Assembly: GCF_014529935.1 (NCBI RefSeq)
Contig: NZ_JACVFC010000001.1
Location: 2,480,001 to 2,544,000, forward strand
DNA length: 64,000 nt
Source: Chitinophaga qingshengii
GTDB lineage: Bacteria; Bacteroidota; Bacteroidia; Chitinophagales; Chitinophagaceae
Reading direction: 5' to 3'
This document shows, in pieces, positions 43,861-52,783 of the stretch. Each line of letters begins with the position of its first letter. Positions within the stretch are counted from its first letter, which is position 1. A program made the translations under genes and the position numbers. A model generated the notes under the pieces. The model had not been told where the DNA came from, ran no database searches, and saw nothing but the letters and a program-made list of their open reading frames with translations.

Positions 43861-44598
43861 TTATATCCTGTCAATAAACCCCAGCACTACTTCTTTCTTC
43901 CGGTCGGATACCGGCACCTTTTCCCCGTTGGTGATCTCCAGGTAACCATCTTTGTAATACCGGGTCACATAGTTGCCATTCACGAGGTACGACTGATGAC
44001 AACGCACAAATGTTTCTTCCGGCAACAAAGCCTCGTACTCTTTTAACACTTTGGACACCAGGATGGAACTGCCGTTCTTCAGGTAGAAGGTGGTATACCC
44101 GCGGTCACTTTTGCAATACAGGATATCTTCAATGTCGATAATCTGGGTATACTCCGCACTCCGGAGTGCTATGCGCCGGGGTTTGCTGCCACCTTTATAA
44201 TGCGTGGCGGCTATTTCCAGCTGATGCTGGTTAAATTTCTGTTGTTCGCTTTTTTTGAAACAACGGTCTGTAGCCTCATTTAACGCTGCTGTTTCAATAG
44301 GTTTCAGCAAATAGGCAAAAGCGCCCAGGTTCAGTGCCTGCAAGGCATACTGATCATAGGCGGTGATGAATATGATCTGGCTGGAAGACACATCAATCCG
44401 GCTAAACAATGTGAAACTGTTGCCATCTTTCAGTTGAATATCCGCTAGTATCAGCTCGGGCTGAAGTGCCGGTATTTCAGTCTGTGCTTTGGCGATATCC
44501 CCGGCATAGCCCACTACCTGCAAATAAGGTATCTCATCTACCAAAGCCATCAGGTGTTTCAGGATATTGATTTCATCTTCAAGAATATAAACAGTCAT
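43861..44598 (-). CDS. LytTR-family response regulator
   Basis: A 245-aa cytoplasmic protein. The receiver domain (~1-120) has the acidic pair Glu7/Asp8, phospho-acceptor Asp53 in LILADIQLKDG, and TAYDQYALQALNLGAFAYLLKPI with the conserved threonine and lysine. The LytTR DNA-binding domain (~145-243) reads RIALRSAEYTQIIDIEDILYCKSDRGYTTFYLKNGSSILVSKVLKEYEALLPEETFVRCHQSYLVN. It is cotranscribed with the kinase gene 14 bp upstream. Targets likely include its own operon and the four genes downstream (inference from shared boxes). Confidence 0.95.
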   Translation of the reverse strand: MTVYILEDEINILKHLMALVDEIPYLQVVGYAGDIAKAQTEIPALQPELILADIQLKDGNSFTLFSRIDVSSSQIIFITAYDQYALQALNLGAFAYLLKPIETAALNEATDRCFKKSEQQKFNQHQLEIAATHYKGGSKPRRIALRSAEYTQIIDIEDILYCKSDRGYTTFYLKNGSSILVSKVLKEYEALLPEETFVRCHQSYLVNGNYVTRYYKDGYLEITNGEKVPVSDRKKEVVLGFIDRI

Positions 44599-44612
44599 GG
44601 GACTTGGTTTTT

Positions 44613-46520
44613 TTAATCGGTTAATAAAGGTAGATAGATCACTACACGGAATCCTTGTTCTCCTGTTTTTGGGCCCACCTCAAAATATGCCTGGCGGTTC
44701 GCTTTGTTGAACAGGAGGTCCAGCCGTTCCTGTACGATAATACGCGACAAAGATTTTTTCTCCCGCGGACCATGGGTTTTGGCCTTTTCTCCGGCCCCGT
44801 TATCATCGATGCAGATAACCAGTTGCGTTTGCTCCTGGCGGAACGAAATCGTCAGCATACCGGGATAGTCGATCGATTTAAAGCCGTGCTCTATGGAGTT
44901 CTCCACAAAAGGTTGTACCAGCATGGGCGGAATCAGGATAGCGTCTACGTCTGTATCTTCCGTATCTATCTGATAAGCAAAAGCGTGTTCGAAACGCATT
45001 TGCTGCAATTCGATGTAGTTTTTCAGGGAACCGATTTCATCTTCCAGTGGAATCAGGTCATGACGGTTCAGCTCCAGCACATTGCGCATCAGCTTGGAGA
45101 ACGAAACCAGGTAAGCATTGGCTTCGCGCTTTTTATCACTGCTGATAAGGCCCTGCATATTGGCAATGGCGTTATAGATAAAATGCGGGTTCAGCTGCAT
45201 TTGCCGGGTCTTCTGTTCCAGCAGTAATCGTTTGTTTTCGATCTCCAGCTTTTCATTTTTTTCTTTGAGTAACTTCTGGCGATACACGTTGTAGATATAA
45301 AATGCGATGATGGCTAACAGGATACACACAGCCACAAAAATCCAGCGCTGCTGTGAAATGACCTTTTTATTCAGCTCATTATTCATTTGCAGGGCGGCAA
45401 TGGCCTGATCCTTTTTCTCTGTCTGGTATTGGGTGTGCAGTTCTTCTATTTTGGAGGCTTCAATGGCTTGCATGTTATGGCCATATATGTTAAAGGCGGT
45501 TAGTAAAGCATCCAGTGCATGCTCATAATCACCTTTCTGTTTATAAGCCTCGTGAAGGCCCTGGTATTCAGGCAACAGGTTCATGCGCTCCGGTTGTGCG
45601 CCTGCCCATAGGATCGCTGCCTTGTAATAATAGATCGCCGAATCCGTCTGATGGTTGCGCACAAAGGAAGTAGCCAGGTTGTTGAATGCCGTTTTGTGTA
45701 ACAACTGATGCGTTTGCAGATAGTTGAAATAACGTTTGGCTGCCACCACAGCCTTTCCATAATTTTCCTGGTAGGCATATAGCTGCGCTTCATAATCGTA
45801 GGTGCGTGCCAGTGCGAGGCTGTCATCTATCTGCACGGCCAGTTGCCGGGCACTGTCCAGGTGCCTTTTCATACTAGCGGTATCCCGTTGCTGTACAGAC
45901 AGCATAAACGAAATATCAAAATAACGCTGACGGATAATCGGGTGCGACTTAAACGGATGATGGTTATAATACTGTACGGTATACTCTATAGCCTTCGGAA
46001 CATTGTGGTTATTGTAATAGGATTTGGCCAGCAAATCGTATAGCCGGTAGGTAAACACACTCTGGTGTTGTTCTCCTCTTTTTACCGCTGCCAGCAAACG
46101 GGTCACCAGGTCGGCATTGGCAATATTGGAACTGCTAACGGCGCGGTTAAGCAAAGCGTAATCTTTGAGTGTCTGCAACTCAGTTTGCTGGGGAGCCGGC
46201 GATATCTGGCGGAAATAAAGAGAGGCACTGTCAAATTTGTTCTCCTGTACGAACAGGCTGCCCCGGAAATAATAGTACCAGGGACTGATGGTTTTATCTC
46301 CCGGCAACGCAAAACGGCGCAGCATGGCCTGAAGGCTATCCGCATATCGTTTTGCCTTAATGGTATCGCCCGACAGTACGAAGGTCGTATATGCTTTATC
46401 GGATGCGCCGGTATCGGCAGCGGCGGTCGTTTGTTGATCCGCCATTCTGCAACCGGCGATCCAATAAAGGGCAACAAACAAAGGAAGAAGGAAATGATGT
46501 TTTCTGTACAGTTTAATCAT
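44613..46520 (-). CDS. LytS-like sensor histidine kinase with TPR-type sensor region
   Basis: The ATG at 46520 gives 635 aa with a lipoprotein-like signal (lipobox IAGC); the ATG at 46589 would put 23 charged residues before it. Residues ~25-375 are TPR-like helices (SALYYFRGSLF-type repeats such as DSASLYFRQIS and DSAIYYYKAAILWAG), exported to the periplasm. A transmembrane helix (~385-405) and coiled coil lead to the His_kinase domain with LNPHFIYNAIANMQGLI (His446) and an ATPase domain (PPMLVQPFVENSIEHGFK, IDDNGAG). It phosphorylates the LytTR regulator encoded next. Confidence 0.94.
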   Translation of the reverse strand: MIKLYRKHHFLLPLFVALYWIAGCRMADQQTTAAADTGASDKAYTTFVLSGDTIKAKRYADSLQAMLRRFALPGDKTISPWYYYFRGSLFVQENKFDSASLYFRQISPAPQQTELQTLKDYALLNRAVSSSNIANADLVTRLLAAVKRGEQHQSVFTYRLYDLLAKSYYNNHNVPKAIEYTVQYYNHHPFKSHPIIRQRYFDISFMLSVQQRDTASMKRHLDSARQLAVQIDDSLALARTYDYEAQLYAYQENYGKAVVAAKRYFNYLQTHQLLHKTAFNNLATSFVRNHQTDSAIYYYKAAILWAGAQPERMNLLPEYQGLHEAYKQKGDYEHALDALLTAFNIYGHNMQAIEASKIEELHTQYQTEKKDQAIAALQMNNELNKKVISQQRWIFVAVCILLAIIAFYIYNVYRQKLLKEKNEKLEIENKRLLLEQKTRQMQLNPHFIYNAIANMQGLISSDKKREANAYLVSFSKLMRNVLELNRHDLIPLEDEIGSLKNYIELQQMRFEHAFAYQIDTEDTDVDAILIPPMLVQPFVENSIEHGFKSIDYPGMLTISFRQEQTQLVICIDDNGAGEKAKTHGPREKKSLSRIIVQERLDLLFNKANRQAYFEVGPKTGEQGFRVVIYLPLLTD

Positions 46521-46592
46521 ATTGTATTTCCGGATATCCTTGCTTATGATGACAAAATTAAGAAGTGATACAGTTCCCTGCTGACCCATGTA

Positions 46593-46644
46593 ATATCCGC
46601 AGAGGGTCAGTTAATATTCGCAGCGGTGGGAAAAATATCCGCTA
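46593..46644 (-). promoter_or_regulatory. Three 21-bp-phased boxes upstream of the two-component operon
   Basis: ATATCCGCAG (46593-46602), ATATTCGCAG (46614-46623) and ATATCCGCTA (46635-46644) start exactly 21 bp apart, two helical turns. LytTR proteins bind direct repeats with about this period, so these are candidate autoregulatory sites. The first two flank an inverted pair CTGACCC/GGGTCAG (46581-46587, 46604-46610). The third touches the stop of the upstream gene. Confidence 0.55.
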
Positions 46645-47649
46645 GGAGGCCATGCTGGCAGTCACCATTTGCAGGCGGTTACGGCCATATTTTTCCTTGT
46701 AGGCTTTGGGCGTCATGGCCACATAACGCTTAAATATCTTTCGGAAAAAGCTCATATCCTCATATCCGCAGCGGAATGCAATCTGTTCCACGCCCTCCTG
46801 GCTGTTTTCCAGCATCTTCTTCGCCGCTTCAATCCGTACCCGTTGCAGATAGGCCAGCGGAGTGTTGCCCGTAGCCTGCTCAAACCGGCGGATAAAATGA
46901 CGGATACTCATGTTGTACCGGACTGCCAGCGCTTCTATGCTGATAGTGTCAGCATATTTTTTTTCGATGTACTGCTGGGCTTTGATAATCATGTCATCCG
47001 CATGATTATGCTGCAAACGGAAGATGGAAAAAGCATCCTGTGGCTGCTGATGTACATTGATCATCAATATTTTCGAGGCGATAATAGCCGCCTCATGCCC
47101 GCAGAATTTCTCCAACAGGTACATGATAAACGTCGTAAAGCTGAAAGCCCCGCCACAGGTGTAGATACTGCCCTGGTCCACAATGATTTTATCATCCTGT
47201 ATCTCTACTTCCGGGTACATATCCCTGAACCGGTCGGCAAATAACCAATGGGTGGTAGCTACTTTACCGTTAAGCAAGCCGGTGGCGCCCAACAGGAAAG
47301 CGCCCACACAAATGCTGGCCAGTTCGGCCCCTTGCTGGTGCTGTTGCCGCAGCCAGTCCACCAACCGCTGTTCCCGCTCTATCACCTGTACAATCTTGTC
47401 GGAATGCATGGCCGGTACAATCACGAGATCATATGTCTCCTGCCGTCCCACTTTGGAGCTGACAGCGGTTTGCATATCCCTGCGATGCAGCTGGCCGTCT
47501 TTTTCCGATACAAAGTCAATATCGAAACGAACGGCAATAGGGCCGCCGGTCAGCATAGGACCTGTCCGCATCATGGATGCAAAAATGTCTGCGGGGCCGG
47601 CTACAGCTGAAGAGACAGCATGTTCATAATCCAGAATAGCGATGCGCAT
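46642..47649 (-). CDS. GlxA-family transcriptional regulator (DJ-1/PfpI domain plus AraC HTH)
   Basis: A 335-aa protein with an N-terminal DJ-1/PfpI-like domain (~1-190; ASICVGAFLLGATGLLNGKVATTHW keeps the cysteine elbow of the family) and a C-terminal AraC-type double helix-turn-helix (~225-325; SIEALAVRYNMSIRHFIRRFEQATGNTPLAYLQRVRIEAAKKMLE and IAFRCGYEDMSFFRKIFKRYVAMTPKAYKEKYG). GlxA-like regulators sense small molecules through the first domain. It stands alone, and no target gene is evident in the window. Confidence 0.93.
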   Translation of the reverse strand: MRIAILDYEHAVSSAVAGPADIFASMMRTGPMLTGGPIAVRFDIDFVSEKDGQLHRRDMQTAVSSKVGRQETYDLVIVPAMHSDKIVQVIEREQRLVDWLRQQHQQGAELASICVGAFLLGATGLLNGKVATTHWLFADRFRDMYPEVEIQDDKIIVDQGSIYTCGGAFSFTTFIMYLLEKFCGHEAAIIASKILMINVHQQPQDAFSIFRLQHNHADDMIIKAQQYIEKKYADTISIEALAVRYNMSIRHFIRRFEQATGNTPLAYLQRVRIEAAKKMLENSQEGVEQIAFRCGYEDMSFFRKIFKRYVAMTPKAYKEKYGRNRLQMVTASMAS

Positions 47650-47800
47650 ATACTTAAAGATAATTTGTTTACAATGGCAAATTCAACATGATTCGGGGCA
47701 ATTACGCCATATAAAGATAGCTTTTCCCCCTTATTTTCCTGTTAATAAATTCCGGCGGGTATGATAATTGGGGGCCAATTCCGAAAAAAGCCAGGGAACC

Positions 47801-48013
47801 ATGCCGTCATCTGTGATCCGTGCATTTTATTACGACGCTCCGCATGCGGTTCTTCGGATCGTGTTTGTATCGGGAGCAGTGTATGATTACCAGGCCGTAC
47901 CGGCATCTGTATATGAGGCCATGCGGAAAGCCTTCTCCAAAGGCACCTTTTTTAATAATGAGATAAAAGACAAGTTCGAATTCTCCCGCTATAACAAGGA
48001 TGAAGGGAGATAA
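47801..48013 (+). CDS. KTSC-domain small protein
   Basis: The ATG at 47801 gives 70 aa: SSVIRAFYYDAPHAVLRIVF, then GAVYDYQAVPASVYEAMRKAFSKGTFFNNEIKDKF and FSRY, which fits the KTSC domain along its whole length. In some proteins this domain is fused to nucleic-acid enzymes such as lysyl-tRNA synthetase; stand-alone copies have no known role. It is monocistronic or cotranscribed with the DUF2252 gene 80 bp downstream. Confidence 0.85.
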   Translation: MPSSVIRAFYYDAPHAVLRIVFVSGAVYDYQAVPASVYEAMRKAFSKGTFFNNEIKDKFEFSRYNKDEGR

Positions 48014-48094
48014 CCGGTAACAGCCATATTCGTGAGTTATCGTATATTTAGCAACCGGTCAGCCGCTATGTTAATCACTGACTGGCCCTGTCTT

Positions 48095-49429
48095 ATGGCT
48101 GTTGAAAAAGATACCCCCGGCAAAAAGCTCAGAGCTGCCGTACCGCGCACTTCCCAGGGCGATTTTACGCTTTCTCCCCAACGTCCCGGTGTAGTGGAAG
48201 CTATCCGCTTATCCAACGAAGACCGGGTGAAGAAACTGATTCCCATCCGGCATGGCCGCATGAGTGCGTCCCCGTTTGCTTTTTACCGGGGCATGGCTGG
48301 CCTCATGGCCCGGGACCTGTCTGCCCTTCCGCATACCGATCTGAAAGTGCAGGCTATCGGCGACTGCCACCTATCCAATTTCGGTGGCTTCGCCACCCCG
48401 GAAAGAACGCTCATCTTCGATGCCAACGACTTCGATGAAACATTACCCGCCCCCTGGGAATGGGACGTAAAACGGCTGGCTACCAGCTTCGTACTGGCAG
48501 CCCGGCACAACCAGCTAAGGGAAACCGATGCCCGCGATATGGCGGTGAAAGTCGCTGCTTCCTACCGGCATAGCATGTACGAATATTCACAATTACCGAT
48601 GCTGGACCTCTGGTATAAAAAGTTTGAAATGCATGCCCTGCTGGAAAAAACTACCAGCGAAGAAGTACGCACCCTGCTGCGCAACGCCATCGATAAAGCC
48701 GAAAAGGCAACACCACAGAAGGTCTTCTATAAAATCACCCAAAGCGTGATGGGCTCCTTTGAAATTGCAGACCAGCACCCGCTCATTTATCATCCGCCTG
48801 AACTGGAAAAGGAAAAAAAACATTTCAAAACCTTCTTCACTGGCTATGAACGCACCTTACAGGAAGATCGCCGTTTTCTTTTCAGCAAGTACCAGATGGT
48901 GGACGTTGCCCTCAAAGTAGTGGGCGTAGGCAGCGTAGGCACCCGCTGCATGATAGCGCTGCTGATGAATGATAAGGAAGAGCCGCTTTTCCTCCAGATA
49001 AAGGAAGCCCGTGCCAGTGTACTGGAAAGCTTTACCGCCAAAAGCAAATACAAACATGCCGGTGAACGGATAGTACAGGGACAACGCCTCGTACAGGCCG
49101 CCAGCGATATTTTCCTGGGCTGGAGCACCGGCAGCGATGGCCGCTATTATTACCTGCGACAGTTGAGAGACCGTAAAATAGCACCGGATGTGGAACACTT
49201 CGATAAAGAAGTGCTGATGGCCTATGCCGGTTTATGTGGCCGCATGCTGGCACGCGCCCATGCCAAAACAGGGCCGGCACAGCAAATCAGCAATTATATG
49301 GGGAAAGGGGAACTGATAGATACCGCTATCGGTAAATTTGCAGTGGCCTACGCCAATCAAACGGAAAAAGATTTTGAGGTGTTTACAAAGGCTATCCGCG
49401 ATGGCAAACTACCGGCAGAAAAAGCATAA
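48095..49429 (+). CDS. DUF2252-family protein
   Basis: Family signatures are clear: PIRHGRMSASPFAFYRGMAGLMARDLS, VQAIGDCHLSNFGGFATPERTLIFDANDFDETLPAPWEWDVKRLATSF and GVGSVGTRCMIALLMN. The GDxHxxNFG and D-x-NDFD segments resemble the catalytic and metal-binding loops of the protein-kinase/aminoglycoside-phosphotransferase fold. The start is uncertain: ATG at 48095 fits the family (444 aa), while ATG 48068 and GTG 48032 are in frame. Substrate unknown; cytoplasmic. Confidence 0.9.
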   Translation: MAVEKDTPGKKLRAAVPRTSQGDFTLSPQRPGVVEAIRLSNEDRVKKLIPIRHGRMSASPFAFYRGMAGLMARDLSALPHTDLKVQAIGDCHLSNFGGFATPERTLIFDANDFDETLPAPWEWDVKRLATSFVLAARHNQLRETDARDMAVKVAASYRHSMYEYSQLPMLDLWYKKFEMHALLEKTTSEEVRTLLRNAIDKAEKATPQKVFYKITQSVMGSFEIADQHPLIYHPPELEKEKKHFKTFFTGYERTLQEDRRFLFSKYQMVDVALKVVGVGSVGTRCMIALLMNDKEEPLFLQIKEARASVLESFTAKSKYKHAGERIVQGQRLVQAASDIFLGWSTGSDGRYYYLRQLRDRKIAPDVEHFDKEVLMAYAGLCGRMLARAHAKTGPAQQISNYMGKGELIDTAIGKFAVAYANQTEKDFEVFTKAIRDGKLPAEKA

Positions 49430-49449
49430 AAAACACGTGGATGGGAATG

Positions 49450-49662
49450 CCCGGAAACCCAGGGGCTGAAGCCCAGGGCTAAGTTGTTATTCAGTTGCCA
49501 TTTGATGGCCAAAGGCTTCCCGTATAGCTGTATTTTTTAAATAATTGCATCCATTAAAAAAGGCTTAATTAAATGAAACATGTCTCATTTAATTAAGCCC
49601 CTGGTATCTTTAAGATAATTGAACGACATCTTAGCCCTGGGCTTCAGCCCAGGGTTTCCCGG
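49450..49662. repeat. Long-range inverted repeat flanking the 3' side of the DEAD-box gene
   Basis: Left arm (49450-49483) and right arm (49630-49662) are inverted copies. The core CTTAGCCCTGGGCTTCAGCCC (21 bp) is exact and the outer parts (GGGTTTCC) are similar. Each arm itself contains the palindrome GGGCTtcAGCCC. The 146 bp between holds a terminator hairpin but no gene. The arrangement resembles a small palindromic intergenic element or the ends of a miniature mobile element; no target-site duplication is obvious. Confidence 0.6.
49555..49599 (-). terminator. Rho-independent terminator of the DEAD-box helicase gene
   Basis: GGCTTAATTAAATGA (49562-49576) pairs perfectly with TCATTTAATTAAGCC (49585-49599) around an 8-nt loop. 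On the minus strand a T-run (complement of 49556-49561) follows directly. Confidence 0.8.
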
Positions 49663-49668
49663 ATATTA

Positions 49669-50937
49669 TTAAAAATCTATTTTCTGATCGCGTTTATCCA
49701 CTTTGTCTTTGCGACCGTAGCGGTTGCGGTTGCGTGGCTTCGGCCTTCTGGGTTCTGCCTTCGGCGCATCCGGATCGGCGTTATTAGCCTCAATCAAAGC
49801 AGATTCTTCAAATGGGTGGCGTACGGAAGGGATCTTCTGTTTGGTCAGCTTGTTGATGCTGTTCAGGAAAGGACGCTCTTCGGTAGCGCAGAAAGACAAT
49901 GCATAACCGGTGGCGCCTGCTCTACCGGTACGGCCTATACGGTGTACGTAGGTTTCTGAAACATTGGGCAGGTCGTAGTTGATCACATGTTCCAGTTGCT
50001 CTACGTCGATACCACGGGCCGCGATATCGGTGGCAACGAGTACGCGTAAACGGCCATTCTTAAAATTAGCCAGCGTATTCTGCCGCGAAGCCTGCGACTT
50101 ATCACCATGTAGCGCATCTGCATTGATATTCCGCTTACGCAGATTTTTGGCAATCCTGTCTGCACCATGTTTTGTTTGTGTAAATACGATGGTACGTTTG
50201 ATGTTTTTGTCCTGCAGAATATGGTCGAGTAACTGTTGTTTGTCTTTTTTCTTTACAAAAAACACGCATTGATCTACCCTTTCGGCGGTGGTGGACACCG
50301 GCGTGATCTCTACTTTCTCCGGGTTATACAGCAGGGAGCCGGCCAGCTTCGCAATATTGGGGGGCATGGTAGCAGAGAAGAACAACGTTTGACGCTGCTG
50401 CGGCAGCTCACGCACCACTTTTTTAATATCATTGATGAAACCCATGTCCAGCATACGGTCTGCTTCATCCAGCACAAATATCTCCAGGTGGTCCAGGTAA
50501 ATGTAGCCCTGGTTCATCAGGTCCAGCAGCCGGCCAGGCGTAGCGATCAGCACATCGGTGCCGTTACGCAGGGCAATGGTTTGCCGGTGTTGTGGTACAC
50601 CACCAAAAATAACGTCGTGTTTTAACCCTGTGAACCGGCCATAGGCTTCAAAACTTTCATCGATCTGAGAAGCCAGCTCACGTGTAGGCGTGAGGATCAA
50701 CGCCCGGATATGTTTATATCCACCTTCCACGCCGGAGCGGGTTTTGTACAACTGTTGCAGAATAGGAATCGCGAAAGCGGCTGTTTTACCGGTACCGGTT
50801 TGTGCACATCCCAACAAGTCTTTGCCTGCTAAAACGATGGGAATAGATTGTACTTGTATGGGGGTAGGTTGGGTATAACCTTCTTTTTTAATTGCTTTTA
50901 AAATGGGCTCAATTAACCCTAATTGCTCAAATAGCAT
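49669..50937 (-). CDS. DEAD/DEAH-box RNA helicase (RhlE-like)
   Basis: A 422-aa ATP-dependent RNA helicase with all motifs in order: Q motif ([14 protein letters not shown]), [54 protein letters not shown] and [11 protein letters not shown] short basic tail ([22 protein letters not shown]) probably contacts RNA. It ends before a strong terminator. The 284-bp gap upstream may hold a long leader, as in cold-inducible helicase genes, but no element is recognisable. Confidence 0.96.
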   Translation of the reverse strand: MLFEQLGLIEPILKAIKKEGYTQPTPIQVQSIPIVLAGKDLLGCAQTGTGKTAAFAIPILQQLYKTRSGVEGGYKHIRALILTPTRELASQIDESFEAYGRFTGLKHDVIFGGVPQHRQTIALRNGTDVLIATPGRLLDLMNQGYIYLDHLEIFVLDEADRMLDMGFINDIKKVVRELPQQRQTLFFSATMPPNIAKLAGSLLYNPEKVEITPVSTTAERVDQCVFFVKKKDKQQLLDHILQDKNIKRTIVFTQTKHGADRIAKNLRKRNINADALHGDKSQASRQNTLANFKNGRLRVLVATDIAARGIDVEQLEHVINYDLPNVSETYVHRIGRTGRAGATGYALSFCATEERPFLNSINKLTKQKIPSVRHPFEESALIEANNADPDAPKAEPRRPKPRNRNRYGRKDKVDKRDQKIDF

Positions 50938-51164
50938 ATTGTGTTATAATCTGGTAATAAAATTAAACGCCTCTTTGTAACCGGCGTTCAGCATTGAGGA
51001 GAGCAGAAAGAAAGATTCTGGAGAGAGCGCTTTATGCTTTAAACTCAACATCACAAAAGTAAAGATACGGATTTTCCTGTCAGCAAAGCCGTTACAGGAT
51101 GGATAATGGTTATATGTGAAAATCATTCTAACAAAAAACGCTATCTATCAGACACTTACATATA

Positions 51165-51200
51165 AAAAGAGGCTATTCCCTTATAGAGACAGCCTCTTTT
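51165..51200 (-). terminator. Hairpin terminator of the cytochrome c gene
   Basis: AAAAGAGGCT (51165-51174) pairs with AGCCTCTTTT (51191-51200) around a 16-nt loop, 22 bp after the minus-strand stop. The A/T-rich base of the stem gives a U-run in the RNA. Confidence 0.7.
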
Positions 51201-51221
51201 CCGTAAGGTCATCGGCCCGAC

Positions 51222-51623
51222 TTACTTAGTCGCAGCTTCATCTGGTTTGGTTTTTGGCTCTTCATTACCATGGTGGCAGGTATAGCAGCTCACAGACATC
51301 ACTTCGGTTCCTTTAAAGAACTTCTTGTTAATACGATTGGTCATCTTCATCATAGACCTCGCAATGTCTTTGTGTTGGTTTTCATCACTGGCAAAATCCA
51401 GCTTCTTAGGATCATCTTTTTGTGCTGCGTGACAGTAACCGCATTTTACGCCCAATGCCGCGTTGAAGCCGCGCATAGTGGCAATCAGCTCCTCGTGACT
51501 GATGTTTTTTGATAATACTTTGAGGTTTTTAGGCTTCTCATTTTCCTGAGGTAAAGCCAACGAACACAAGGTAACTGCTGCCGTTAACGCCGCCGCTACC
51601 ATGAATGTTTTTTTCATTTTCAT
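51222..51623 (-). CDS. Small diheme c-type cytochrome
   Basis: A 133-aa exported protein (signal peptide KKTFMVAAALTAAVTLCSLALP) with two heme-binding motifs, CGYCH and CYTCH, and methionines (SMMKM, EVMSV) available as axial ligands. GFNAALGVKCGYCHA and SVSCYTCHHG match the short cytochromes related to the photosynthetic reaction-centre cytochrome subunit fold found in Bacteroidota. It is periplasmic and transfers electrons, partner unknown. In-frame ATGs at 51629 and 51617 are alternatives. Monocistronic. Confidence 0.92.
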   Translation of the reverse strand: MKMKKTFMVAAALTAAVTLCSLALPQENEKPKNLKVLSKNISHEELIATMRGFNAALGVKCGYCHAAQKDDPKKLDFASDENQHKDIARSMMKMTNRINKKFFKGTEVMSVSCYTCHHGNEEPKTKPDEAATK

Positions 51624-51807
51624 GACCATGGTTTTAATAGTTGTAATGCTTCCTGATACGGAATCTACAAAAAATTATATATGTAACGGAATTTTTTTGA
51701 CAGGCGGGATGAGGAAACCAGCGGCTGGGACTGCCTCCGTATATCAGCAAGTTCCGGGTTTTTTACCGATTTTAGCAGCGGTAACTTTGTCTTAAAATGA
51801 TAAAGCC

Positions 51808-52635
51808 ATGAACAATTACGATAAAATAGCTACTGCCATTACATATATCAACGACAATTTCAGGGAACAACCGGAACTGAAAGACATGGCGGCTGCGGTG
51901 CATATGAGCCCGTTCCACTTTCAACGGGTATTCAGTGAATGGGCAGGGGTAACACCGAAAAAATTCCTGCAATACCTTACGCTTCATCACGCCAAACAAT
52001 TACTGAAACAGGAGAAAACCACCGTATTCGACGCAGCCTTTGAAACCGGATTATCCGGTACCGGCAGGCTGCACGACCTGTTCATCAATATTGAAAGCAT
52101 GACACCCGGCGAATACAAAAACGGCGGAAAATCACTGCATATCAACTATAGCTTTGCGGAAAGCCCGTTTGGCAATATCCTCGTGGCCTCTACCAGTAAA
52201 GGTATCTGTCATATGGCTTTTGCGGATGACCGCGATATGGCCCTCCAGGAACTGATCGCCAACTTCCCTAATGCACAGCTGACGCAGATGACAGACCTTA
52301 TTCAACAGAATACCCTCTACATCTTTACCAAAGAACAACACCGGCTTTCTGAAATCAAACTACACCTGAAAGGCACCGCCTTCCAGCTGAAAGTATGGGA
52401 AGCATTGCTGAAAATACCCATGGGCAACCTCACGACCTATCAGCAATTAGCCGCCGCGGTAGACAATCCCCGGGCTTCCAGGGCGGTAGGCACCGCTGTA
52501 GGACAGAACCCCGTGGCATTCCTTATCCCCTGCCACCGCGTGATCAAATCTACCGGCGAGCTCGGTCATTACCATTGGGGCGATGTTCGCAAACAAGCCA
52601 TGATCGGCTGGGAATCTGCCCAAATAAATAAATAA
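51808..52635 (+). CDS. AraC-type HTH fused to methylated-DNA cysteine methyltransferase (Ada-like without N-terminal domain)
   Basis: A 275-aa protein with an AraC double helix-turn-helix at the N-terminus (~5-105: ELKDMAAAVHMSPFHFQRVFSEWAGVTPKKFLQYLTLHHAKQLL) and an O6-alkylguanine methyltransferase domain (~110-275). The acceptor motif PCHRVI has Cys242 and the DNA-contact segment ASRAVGTAVGQNP precedes it. The zinc/phosphotriester domain of E. coli Ada is missing. It repairs alkylated guanine and may sense it. Single gene. Confidence 0.93.
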   Translation: MNNYDKIATAITYINDNFREQPELKDMAAAVHMSPFHFQRVFSEWAGVTPKKFLQYLTLHHAKQLLKQEKTTVFDAAFETGLSGTGRLHDLFINIESMTPGEYKNGGKSLHINYSFAESPFGNILVASTSKGICHMAFADDRDMALQELIANFPNAQLTQMTDLIQQNTLYIFTKEQHRLSEIKLHLKGTAFQLKVWEALLKIPMGNLTTYQQLAAAVDNPRASRAVGTAVGQNPVAFLIPCHRVIKSTGELGHYHWGDVRKQAMIGWESAQINK

Positions 52636-52644
52636 ATGGATCAA

Positions 52645-52679
52645 ATAAAATCCCCAAATCCGTAAATCCATAAATTCCT
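52645..52679. repeat. Intergenic repeat CCCCAAATCCGTAAATCC... shared with 63088-63114
   Basis: Tandem-like units of AAATCC(G/A)T lie directly behind the alkyltransferase stop. The stretch CCCC(G)AAATCCGTAAATCC(A/C)TAAAT recurs almost exactly near 63.1 kb. It does not code for protein. Confidence 0.55.
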
Positions 52680-52686
52680 AAATAAA

Positions 52687-52717
52687 AAGGGCCGCCCACT
52701 CGTGAAGGGCAGCCCTT
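52687..52717. terminator. Bidirectional terminator between the alkyltransferase and susD genes
   Basis: AAGGGCCGCCC (52687-52697) pairs with GGGCAGCCCTT (52707-52717) with one mismatch around a 9-nt loop. A-rich sequence on the left supplies a T-run for the minus strand. Confidence 0.75.
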
Positions 52718-52783
52718 ATTTGCTTATGAAAGAGGACCAGCACTAGAAAGTGCCCGTCTGTTTATTAAGAGGATAATCTTTCC

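Noticed and set aside
49450-49662. Insertion sequence remnant
   Set aside because: No transposase fragment or target-site duplication between or beside the arms; treated as a palindromic intergenic element.
50944-51126. Minus-strand open frame of 60 codons upstream of the DEAD-box gene
   Set aside because: No family likeness and its position fits the untranslated leader of the helicase gene; nothing supports translation.
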